Assembly: GCF_002286775.1 (NCBI RefSeq)
Contig: NZ_NSGJ01000017.1
Coordinates: 1 to 64,000 of the forward strand
DNA: 64,000 bases
Source of the DNA: Myroides sp. N17-2
Lineage (GTDB): Bacteria > Bacteroidota > Bacteroidia > Flavobacteriales > Flavobacteriaceae
Direction: 5' to 3'
Position numbers and translations under genes: made by a program
The notes under the pieces: model-generated
Database searches by the model: none
What the model saw: only the letters and a program-made list of their open reading frames with translations
What the model was told of the DNA's origin: nothing
Shown: positions 17,648 to 24,463 of the stretch, one piece after another
Layout: every line of letters starts with the position of its first letter
Numbering within the stretch: the first letter of the stretch is position 1

Positions 17648-18118
17648 TTATTTTTGATTGCTTTGCATAGGTATGATTAAAAAACCTCGATACTCTGTAT
17701 TCTTCTTAAAGTAAACAACTATACCTTTATGGTCTACTCCATAAATGACAAAGTATTTAGATAGATCATCATAGTTATTTGATATAGCCATTCTGTATAA
17801 TCGCGTCCGTGCAGGAGTGCTACCAGTAAAATAGATCTTATAGAAATCTTTGTTCTCTGTGAAGAGCAAAACAGCCTGAAATAAGGTAGCTAACACCTTA
17901 TTCATATCACCATTATTACTAACGATTTTATCGTCAATAGCACTACTATTTACAGTGTTCTTATCCTTATCACCAAAGCTTAAATTATATAATCCATCTT
18001 CAATATCTAACAGTGTAAAGTTAATTGTTTTTTCGATTACTTTGTTATCAGATACACTAGTGAATTCATAACTGTAGTTTTTATTAAACGCTGTAAGTGA
18101 GTAGTATGGGTACTGCAT
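17648..18118 (-). CDS. DUF6934-like protein
   Basis: A 156-aa cytosolic protein without a signal peptide. Key stretches are LYNLSFGDKD, VSNNGDMNKVLATLFQAVLLFT, and the strongly conserved FTGSTPARTRLYRMAISN, which fit the Bacteroidetes family I remember as DUF6934 (function unknown). The GST-x-ART-R-LYRM patch, with three Arg close together, could bind nucleic acid or phosphate. It is first in a two-gene unit with the 68-aa partner. A toxin-antitoxin or nucleotide-linked role is possible but not shown. Confidence 0.65.
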   Translation of the reverse strand: MQYPYYSLTAFNKNYSYEFTSVSDNKVIEKTINFTLLDIEDGLYNLSFGDKDKNTVNSSAIDDKIVSNNGDMNKVLATLFQAVLLFTENKDFYKIYFTGSTPARTRLYRMAISNNYDDLSKYFVIYGVDHKGIVVYFKKNTEYRGFLIIPMQSNQK

Positions 18119-18200
18119 ATCTAACCGATTAGGGTATTAGAAATGCCAAGTTAGGGATAATCTGAAAGACTAAATAACAGTATTCAAAGACTACCTTTAT

Positions 18201-19346
18201 TTATTCCACCTCGAAGATAGCTTGTATTTCTACAGGAGAATTAACAGGGATAGAGCTCGTTCCTAAAGTACCTCTAGCGTGCTTACCCTTATCGCCAAAT
18301 ATAGCTACGGATAAGTCAGATGCTACATTCATTAGATTAGCGTGTTGGGTATAATCAGTAGTAGTATTAAATATACCTGTCAGTTGTACCGTTTTCTTTA
18401 CCTTGTTAAGGTCGCCATTTACTGCAAGTTTAAGCACAGCGATAACGTTAAGCATAGTTTGCTCTGTAGCTTTCTTAGCCTCTTCTTCTGTGACGTCTAC
18501 TCCTACTTTACCAGGATAGAGTACTTTCCCCTCTTTTAGAGCCACTTGATTAATGAAGACAAGATTACCTGATCTAGAGTACGGAGTATAGTTCCCTACA
18601 GGATTAGGCGCTGTAGGTAGTATTATATTCTTTTGTTTTAACGTTGTTTCGATATCTGTAGTCGGTTGTTTAGCGATAGTAATTTCAGTCTTATTAAAAG
18701 TTCCTTTTAAGGCTGTAGCTACTTTAGCGAAGTTCATTCCTTGCTCATAAGCGACTAGTAATTCGCTCTCACTTGGGCGTACGACTGCCTTATTAGAGGC
18801 AAGGCTACTTGCTCCTAATACACTATTACCTTGCGGAATGCTGTTATCTATCTTCTCAGTAGTGCGGATACCATTAGATACTAATATCATACCGTGTACG
18901 GCTAGGCTATTCCAAAACGACTGTAAGGCTAGCTCTCTCCCTGCTCCACTTCCCGCAGACATAAATACTGCCGTTGGCATTCCCTCTAGGGCGTGAGCTG
19001 TCCACACATCTACCATCTGAGCTAGAAAGGCACTCATCGGGGTACTGATATTACCGAAGTACACAGGCGATCCCCATACGATACCATCGTAGCTAGGTAA
19101 TTCTGATACTGTAGCAATAGGTATAGTGGATAACAACGGATTATCACTAGCCTTGACTAGCTTTATGGTTGCTTTGGTATCGGGGTTAGACGTTATTCCT
19201 TTTGCTATTTCTTGTGCCATTTTATACGTACCACCCTTGTCAGAATGGATTAATACTAATATGTTAGTAGGAGTCTCTTTTGCTGTGATTTTTGGGGAGA
19301 TAAATAACGTTAGTATGGCTAATACTAGAATATGAATAGTTTTCAT
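18201..19346 (-). CDS. Exported flavodoxin-like (WrbA/NADPH:quinone reductase) - RidA fusion
   Basis: A 381-aa protein in three parts. A signal peptide (MKTIHILVLAILTLFISPKITA) precedes a flavodoxin/WrbA-type domain (about residues 28-215; ILVLIHSDKGGTYKMAQEIA phosphate-binding loop, GIVWGSPVYFGNISTPM, FMSAGSGAGREL). After a linker comes a RidA/YjgF domain (about 240-381) with the conserved Arg in HARGTLGTSSIP and the final PVEIQAIFEVE. RidA proteins hydrolyse reactive enamines/imines; WrbA-type domains reduce quinones with FMN. Both are normally cytosolic, so the fusion and the export signal are unusual. It is divergent from an AraC regulator. Confidence 0.85.
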   Translation of the reverse strand: MKTIHILVLAILTLFISPKITAKETPTNILVLIHSDKGGTYKMAQEIAKGITSNPDTKATIKLVKASDNPLLSTIPIATVSELPSYDGIVWGSPVYFGNISTPMSAFLAQMVDVWTAHALEGMPTAVFMSAGSGAGRELALQSFWNSLAVHGMILVSNGIRTTEKIDNSIPQGNSVLGASSLASNKAVVRPSESELLVAYEQGMNFAKVATALKGTFNKTEITIAKQPTTDIETTLKQKNIILPTAPNPVGNYTPYSRSGNLVFINQVALKEGKVLYPGKVGVDVTEEEAKKATEQTMLNVIAVLKLAVNGDLNKVKKTVQLTGIFNTTTDYTQHANLMNVASDLSVAIFGDKGKHARGTLGTSSIPVNSPVEIQAIFEVE

Positions 19347-19366
19347 TGATTTGATTTTTAATTTGA

Positions 19367-19379
19367 TACCAAAGGTATT
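19367..19379. promoter_or_regulatory. Palindrome and -7 element in the divergent araC/fusion promoter region
   Basis: The 66-bp gap between the flavodoxin-RidA gene and the AraC gene holds the palindrome atacc-aaa-ggtat (19367-19379). On the minus strand TACCTTTG (19370-19377) fits a -7 box for the fusion gene and overlaps this palindrome, so a bound regulator could block it. The AraC protein is the obvious candidate (inference). Confidence 0.4.
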
Positions 19380-19393
19380 GATGGCGTTTATAT

Positions 19394-19401
19394 TATATTT
19401 G
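19394..19401 (+). promoter_or_regulatory. Predicted -7 element of the AraC regulator gene
   Basis: TATATTTG matches TAnnTTTG, but it lies only 11 bases before the ATG at 19413, giving a very short or leaderless transcript. No good -33 TTG is at the right spacing. Confidence 0.3.
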
Positions 19402-19412
19402 CCAAAAAGTAT

Positions 19413-20213
19413 ATGTATAACGACAATATCAAATGTGGATTAACCGAGAAGATAAATGGAGTGTATGAAGATACACATAACGTACAGGCGTATGTGTGGT
19501 ATGAAGACAACTTCCTTCACGACGAATATCCCCACGCCCATCAGCGATATCAGTTGACCTATGTAGAACAAGGCTACCAATATCTCCATATAGACGATCG
19601 TATATACTTAATACCTCAGCATCACGTAGTGTGGATCCCATCAGGACAACGCCACGCAACTACCTCTACAGCGACGGATATTAATCTGAAAGTACTGTTA
19701 TATAAGGACGTCCCCAAAGAGACGTTCTATGCGCAAGTGCACGTGTTCCCTGCTCCTACTGTACTTAGAGAAATGCTGCACTATGCTTCTAAGTGGAACA
19801 GATCTGTGGCGTTAGACATAGAGAAAGAACAGTTCTTACAAGCCATCCTCGTGAGTTTAAAATACTTTTGTGAGGAGAACGAATCTCTCCAAATTCCCGT
19901 CCCGTCGGATCATAGGTTAAAGCCTGTCTGTGTCCATATTAATAAACAATATGAAATGGGATTAGATCTAGAGGAGTTGGCTATGCTATCGACTATGTCT
20001 GTGCGCAATCTACAGCGTTTATTCAAGCAAGAAACAGGGCTGACTCTACAGAAATACTTACAGCTTATCCGTATTCTAAAGAGTATCGAATTGTTAGATA
20101 CCAAGGCGTTTACCCTAAGTGAGATTGCATTTAAGATAGGTTATAAAAGCCTTACTGCCTTTAGAAGTTCTTACCTAGAGATTATGAAGGCGTACCCTAA
20201 AGTGAAGAAATAG
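19413..20213 (+). CDS. AraC family transcriptional regulator
   Basis: A 266-aa regulator. An N-terminal cupin-like sensor (about residues 20-110: HDEYPHAHQRYQLTYVEQG, IYLIPQHHVVWIPSGQRHA) precedes an AraC-type double helix-turn-helix (about 165-262: LDLEELAMLSTMSVRNLQRL, then LSEIAFKIGYKSLTAFRSSY). The His-rich cupin core suggests that it senses a small ligand or metal. It is divergent from the flavodoxin-RidA fusion and upstream of a hypothetical gene, both plausible targets. Confidence 0.9.
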   Translation: MYNDNIKCGLTEKINGVYEDTHNVQAYVWYEDNFLHDEYPHAHQRYQLTYVEQGYQYLHIDDRIYLIPQHHVVWIPSGQRHATTSTATDINLKVLLYKDVPKETFYAQVHVFPAPTVLREMLHYASKWNRSVALDIEKEQFLQAILVSLKYFCEENESLQIPVPSDHRLKPVCVHINKQYEMGLDLEELAMLSTMSVRNLQRLFKQETGLTLQKYLQLIRILKSIELLDTKAFTLSEIAFKIGYKSLTAFRSSYLEIMKAYPKVKK

Positions 20214-20264
20214 AAAGATCAAAATCACGCATACCCCTGACAAAAGGATGTCGCTGCCCTACTC

Positions 20265-20272
20265 TACTTTTG
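20265..20272 (+). promoter_or_regulatory. Predicted -7 element of the 20298 gene
   Basis: TACTTTTG matches TAnnTTTG, 25 bases before the ATG at 20298. Upstream, cctgacaaaagg near 20236-20247 could be a regulator site in place of a -33 box. This points to separate, possibly AraC-controlled transcription. Confidence 0.4.
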
Positions 20273-20297
20273 TGTCCTAATCTTAATAAAAACAAGT

Positions 20298-20927
20298 ATG
20301 ATACGAGTAAGTAATGCATCTGTATGTGCGATGGAATTCACAAGTTTTAAGAAGAAAACTGAGGTCAGTGATGACGAGTTGCTCTTCGCTGTATTGCGTT
20401 TTGAGCGACAGTTGACACAGGTAGAAGGTATAGTGTATCAATGCTTAGTGCGCAACTATGATAACGAGTATGCTAACGTACTATTCGCTACCTCTATGGA
20501 GACTATTAAATCCTTAGAAGCAGTGATCGGAAACACTAAAGAAACGCAAGACTTCTTCAGTATGGTAGAGATGAACTCTGTACAAGTAGAGTATCACGAG
20601 ATCAATAAGCCTGATTTTGCCTTGCCTGAGTACTTCGGATGTATAGAGAAAGGCAAGTTCTCCTTAAAAGACAGTAATCAACAAACCGCTCTCCTACTTG
20701 CTTCTGATGCCGTCGAAGACACCTATCTAAACCAATATGAAAATACGAAAGGACACTTTATCTCTAGACGTGACGAGAACCAATATGCTGAAATAGTCTT
20801 AGGTCAGACTCTTGGAAGTACGAAGGAGATTTGCTATGGTTATTTTGAGAATATAGCCTGTCTTTCTCTTCTAGATTTAATAGACGAGAGCAGTATGAAT
20901 TTAGGTTTTTGGTATGTAGTGGGATAA
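20298..20927 (+). CDS. Uncharacterised protein with ABM-like N-terminal domain
   Basis: A 209-aa protein without a signal peptide. The first about 100 residues (EFTSFKKKTEVSDDELLFAV, LTQVEGIVYQCLVRNYDNEY, NVLFATSMETIKSLEAV) have the pattern of a ferredoxin-like alpha/beta barrel (ABM/Dabb type): helix, strand with G-I-V-Y-Q, then an A-N-V-LF-A strand. The C-terminal half has no family I recognise. It follows the AraC gene in the same direction after 84 bases, with its own likely promoter. A role beside the flavodoxin-RidA enzyme against the same stress is inference from position. Confidence 0.6.
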   Translation: MIRVSNASVCAMEFTSFKKKTEVSDDELLFAVLRFERQLTQVEGIVYQCLVRNYDNEYANVLFATSMETIKSLEAVIGNTKETQDFFSMVEMNSVQVEYHEINKPDFALPEYFGCIEKGKFSLKDSNQQTALLLASDAVEDTYLNQYENTKGHFISRRDENQYAEIVLGQTLGSTKEICYGYFENIACLSLLDLIDESSMNLGFWYVVG

Positions 20928-21264
20928 GTATAAAATATTTGAATTATGACTGACAATGTGATATTTATCCGTCAGTGACAAGATGGGTAGGAAACTGTTC
21001 ATTTTCAGTAAAATAATGAGATAATTCGACAAAATTGATAAAACATTTAACTTGTACAAAATGTCTAGAAAAGGAGGTGAAATCTCCTTTTTGTACTTCT
21101 ATATTTTGGGTGGTGGGCTTGTGGTGGGCTGTTGATAGGCAGTTGGTCGGCTGATAACATCGCAAAAGAGCCTATCACTACCCTATCACCTGCCTATGAC
21201 ATAACTATCAAGAGGAACAATCTTTGTGGATAGAAAAGATACCAATCAATAAAAACAAAAAATT
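20928..21264. other. 337-bp region with hairpin and short repeats before a DUF6266-like gene
   Basis: No gene seen. A terminator-like hairpin lies at 21069-21091 (8-bp stem aaaaggag/ctcctttt). From about 21107 there are G-rich direct repeats (gtggtgggct twice at 21111-21130) and inverted repeats (ataggcag/ctgcctat near 21136 and 21190; cctatcac twice near 21173-21188). aatctttg at 21219-21226 is a near match to a -7 box. Repeats of this kind precede other DUF6266-type genes here. Confidence 0.5.
21069..21092 (+). terminator. Possible terminator after the 20298 gene
   Basis: An 8-bp stem (aaaaggag 21069-21076, ctcctttt 21084-21091) with a 7-nt loop and short T-run. It lies 142 bases after the upstream stop codon, so assignment is uncertain. 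Confidence 0.5.
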
Positions 21265-22002
21265 ATGGCAAAGTTGTCTCCTAAAGGACGAATGACAGGG
21301 GTGAGTGGACCTGTGTATTTTAGAACATTAAACAATGTGCAAATCGTACAAACTAGACCAGATCGATCTAATCAGAACAAAGAGAATAATCCGTCTGCGA
21401 AGTTGTTTAAACGCACGGCTTATAGTCTAAAAATCCTGCGTAGGAGTATTGAACTCTTTCTTGGTAATAGATATGAGTCTACTGCTCATCAGCGATTAAT
21501 GGGACAAGTGATGAAAGCTTTGAGAAAGAATACAACACTTCCGATAACAGAGACTACAGTGTATAATACATCGATTGAGGATATTATCGGTTTTGAGTGG
21601 AATACGAAGCAGTTGTTTACAGATACTTTTTTAGGGGATATCGCGTTAGAAGTATTAACTGACAATAAGTTAAGTGTGAAGATAGATACGTTTATTCCAA
21701 TAGAGCAAGTGGTTTTCCCTCCCCTATGCACACACGCAAGTATCCGCATAGAAGGATTCTTTATGAATGATATGGATGCTAACATTGGAAACGTAACGAA
21801 TACACTATCTATTGATTTTAGCAAGAGTGATAAGGTCGTAGAATCCCCATTATTTAAGATCATAGTACCTGCAGGAAGTGACTTGAGGGTGGTGGTAGCA
21901 GAGATACAGTTCTTCTATCCTATCAATAACAACCCTAATCAGTTGACTCTGTATAATGGGAAGGATTTTAATCCGAGTGTGGTGGTGTATGTGGGGAGGT
22001 GA
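21265..22002 (+). CDS. DUF6266-like protein
   Basis: A 245-aa protein, MAKLSPKGRMTGVSGPVYFR, followed by LNNVQIVQTRPDRSN. This has the same N-terminal plan as the DUF6266 gene at 2546-3682 (M-A-x-x, G-x-x-x-x-V-x-G, aromatic strand, R-x-x-P), then a helical segment (KRTAYSLKILRRSIELFLG) and a beta-rich remainder ending PSVVVYVGR. No signal peptide. It may be a diverged member or a sister family. Function unknown. The next gene begins 91 bases later. Confidence 0.6.
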   Translation: MAKLSPKGRMTGVSGPVYFRTLNNVQIVQTRPDRSNQNKENNPSAKLFKRTAYSLKILRRSIELFLGNRYESTAHQRLMGQVMKALRKNTTLPITETTVYNTSIEDIIGFEWNTKQLFTDTFLGDIALEVLTDNKLSVKIDTFIPIEQVVFPPLCTHASIRIEGFFMNDMDANIGNVTNTLSIDFSKSDKVVESPLFKIIVPAGSDLRVVVAEIQFFYPINNNPNQLTLYNGKDFNPSVVVYVGR

Positions 22003-22093
22003 TTTTTGAATGATAATTTACCGTATATTTATGGTAATTGTATTGATTTTAAGTAATTTAACTCTCTAATAATCAGAAGTAAAAGGATGTGTT

Positions 22094-23038
22094 ATGAATA
22101 AAATATTAGTGTTTTTACTACTGTTTTTTGGATTAAACGCTTGTGGTCAACGACCGAATAAGGTTCAAGATAGACTTAATCAAAGCTATGTAGAGAGTAC
22201 AAGAGCAATGTTTAAGCAGATAAAGGAGTACGATGAAGAACTAGAGTATATTCTTGCGGTTAAAGAATCTTATGGTTGTACTTATGAAGTGTTAGTGAAT
22301 GGTTTTCCTGTTTTTAGCCATTATGATTCAGGAGTTTTTACGGGTAATATCCCTATAAATCAGGCTATCATAAAGAGTGGTGTACAGAAAGCGGAAGTAG
22401 TAGTAACTCCTGCTGTAGACGTGAACTATGGTAGCAAAAAGAGCTTAGATCTGAGCAAGTCTAAGTTTGATTTTAGTATTGTCTGTCAAAATAAGAGCGG
22501 AGAACTTACTACTGTTTATACCTATTCTCTTCCACAGTATGAGACCTCTTTAGCTGCATTCGAAGATAGTATTGTCTTTGATGTTCCTAAGGTGTGTTAT
22601 GAACACGATGTACAGAATTGGGATAGTAGTGTAGATCTTCAGAGGGATGATAGGGCTAAGTTGCAGAAGGAGGTTGAGACAGTATATACCAATGTAATAG
22701 AGAGTTTTAATAAGGGTAAAGCAGAGGAATTGGCTCGTATTGCTTATAAGAGCCAATTAGACTATCATCAGTATTCTTATCTAAAAAGTAGTAGTTACGC
22801 TAATTTCTTAATTGATTTTTGGAAAAACAGTTATAAAAGCAAAGAGATAGAGCCTTTAAAAGATTATGAAATGAGGTTATATGCAGGCGGTCGGATAGTA
22901 AAGTTAGTACGGGTAGATAAGGAGAATTATAATAAATCCCCCTTGGCACTTGTAGCTCGAGATGGTGGAAGGACTAGTTTTTATGAGATTAATCTACATA
23001 GACCGAAAGAAGGTGGTGCTTTAGAAGTGATTAGATGA
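22094..23038 (+). CDS. Putative lipoprotein in an immunity-like cluster
   Basis: A 314-aa protein with a lipoprotein signal (MNKILVFLLLFFGLNACGQ, Cys at residue 17). The mature part has a helical start (NQSYVESTRAMFKQIKEYDE), a beta-rich middle (EVLVNGFPVFSHYDSGVFTG), then a helical region. I do not recognise a family. It opens a run of four same-strand genes with small spacings (lipoprotein, Sel1-like, SUKH, MORN_2) that resembles clusters of immunity proteins to secreted toxins; a lipoprotein immunity role is inferred from this alone. Confidence 0.6.
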   Translation: MNKILVFLLLFFGLNACGQRPNKVQDRLNQSYVESTRAMFKQIKEYDEELEYILAVKESYGCTYEVLVNGFPVFSHYDSGVFTGNIPINQAIIKSGVQKAEVVVTPAVDVNYGSKKSLDLSKSKFDFSIVCQNKSGELTTVYTYSLPQYETSLAAFEDSIVFDVPKVCYEHDVQNWDSSVDLQRDDRAKLQKEVETVYTNVIESFNKGKAEELARIAYKSQLDYHQYSYLKSSSYANFLIDFWKNSYKSKEIEPLKDYEMRLYAGGRIVKLVRVDKENYNKSPLALVARDGGRTSFYEINLHRPKEGGALEVIR

Positions 23039-23116
23039 TATGAATGAAGTGTTAGTAAGTATAATTAAATAGATATGAGGAAGTTATTGATTTTAGTGGA
23101 TTAAGACTTAATTAGT

Positions 23117-23911
23117 ATGACATATATACAGTATTATTTAGATAGTGATGTTCCTAAGGATGAGGAATTACTTCATCTGAGAGTAGTAAGACTAATCAAT
23201 AGTTGTCTCAGAAAGCAGAAGTTGAGTAAGAGATATCGCATTAATATTCATTGTTTAGAGAACGTAAGCACTAGAGAGTTAGAGATAGTGGGTAGAGTGA
23301 TTTCGATACTAGTGCCTTTTAAACAAGGATTAACTATTACAGAGGTATTGTATATGTATCTAGATATCATAGATCGACTTAGTGTTGAATTTCTAATAGG
23401 TGTGGATGTTGAGAAACTTGATAACAATGTAAGAGACAATCTATTTAATGTTGAGTTTGTTTACCAACAGGGAAAAAGAAACAAGAGAGGGTTAATGTAT
23501 CGTATCTATTATTGTTTTGAATCACTATCAATATTAACAGTAGGCATTGAGATGTTAGATAAGAATGATAATACGCTTTATAAAGTTCAGTTATTGACTT
23601 GTAGTTGTGGTGTATTAGTGGAGGATATTTTGATTAAGAATATACATACGGTTAAGTGGATAGATAACGACAGCATTCGGATTTATAGACCTACTAAAGT
23701 AGATTATTGGGAAGTGAGTGCTACAGGTGATGTTCTATATTATGATACTCGTGCTGAATCAGGTGATGCACATAGACAGTATGTACTCGCTATGATGTAT
23801 AAAGAGGGTAAGGGAATGTTGGCTAATAATGAGCTTTATCTGTATTGGTTAGACAAAGCTGTAAAGCAAGGATTTGATAGAGCAATTAAAGAAAGGACAG
23901 CAAATCTATAA
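23117..23911 (+). CDS. Uncharacterised protein with one C-terminal Sel1-like repeat
   Basis: A 264-aa cytosolic protein. The first about 220 residues match nothing I know (alternating charged helices and strands; a Cys pair in LLTCSCGVLVED). The end is a Sel1-like repeat: ESGDAHRQYVLAMMYKEGKG, then YLYWLDKAVKQGFDRAI. Sel1 repeats mediate protein contacts and are frequent in proteins linked to secretion-system effectors and immunity. It is followed after 5 bases by a SUKH gene, so the two are co-expressed. Confidence 0.6.
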   Translation: MTYIQYYLDSDVPKDEELLHLRVVRLINSCLRKQKLSKRYRINIHCLENVSTRELEIVGRVISILVPFKQGLTITEVLYMYLDIIDRLSVEFLIGVDVEKLDNNVRDNLFNVEFVYQQGKRNKRGLMYRIYYCFESLSILTVGIEMLDKNDNTLYKVQLLTCSCGVLVEDILIKNIHTVKWIDNDSIRIYRPTKVDYWEVSATGDVLYYDTRAESGDAHRQYVLAMMYKEGKGMLANNELYLYWLDKAVKQGFDRAIKERTANL

Positions 23912-23916
23912 TAGAA

Positions 23917-24429
23917 ATGAGTAAAATAGAAGAAGTATTAGCCACTATAGCATTAAGCGAAGGCTGTGTTTTGAAAAAGTCATCTACGAACAAGGTTATA
24001 CCTAGAGGATTGCCTTTAGATGTGGAGTATTTTTATACACATTATGATTCAGTTGATTTTTATTTAGATGAGCCATTTGGAATTAGGATAGTGACTTTAG
24101 GAGAGGTAATACCTACGAATAAGGTATTATATCCCGAAGGAGATGTGATATGGGAAGAGCTAGAAGGAGATATTAGTAATGACTGGTACTTAATAGCTGA
24201 GTCAGAACAGGTAGGTCAATACATTAGTATAGATTTAGATAGTAATTATTTAGGTCAGTGCTATGATAGTTATATAGATATCCATGCTGTGACAGGAGAA
24301 GCTATGGTCATCGCTCAGAGTTTTACAGAATTATTAGAGAGGCTATGCCAAAGTAAAGGAGAACAGTGGTATTGGGCTACAGGAGATTTTATATCTTATG
24401 GGGATGCATATGAGGATAGGGAAGAGTAA
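23917..24429 (+). CDS. SMI1/KNR4 (SUKH) family protein
   Basis: A 170-aa protein of the SUKH superfamily (SMI1/KNR4, PF09346 type). Visible features: LPLDVEYFYTHYDSVDFYLD near residue 35, the Trp/acidic middle (GDISNDWYLIAESEQVGQYI), a second conserved stretch (YDSYIDIHAVTGEAMVIAQSF), and FTELLERLC near the end. SUKH proteins are widespread immunity proteins to polymorphic toxins. No toxin gene lies in the window, so it may be an orphan immunity gene. Same operon as the Sel1-like gene. Confidence 0.78.
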   Translation: MSKIEEVLATIALSEGCVLKKSSTNKVIPRGLPLDVEYFYTHYDSVDFYLDEPFGIRIVTLGEVIPTNKVLYPEGDVIWEELEGDISNDWYLIAESEQVGQYISIDLDSNYLGQCYDSYIDIHAVTGEAMVIAQSFTELLERLCQSKGEQWYWATGDFISYGDAYEDREE

Positions 24430-24463
24430 TGAGAAACTTAATAGGGTAGCTTAAAACAACGTT

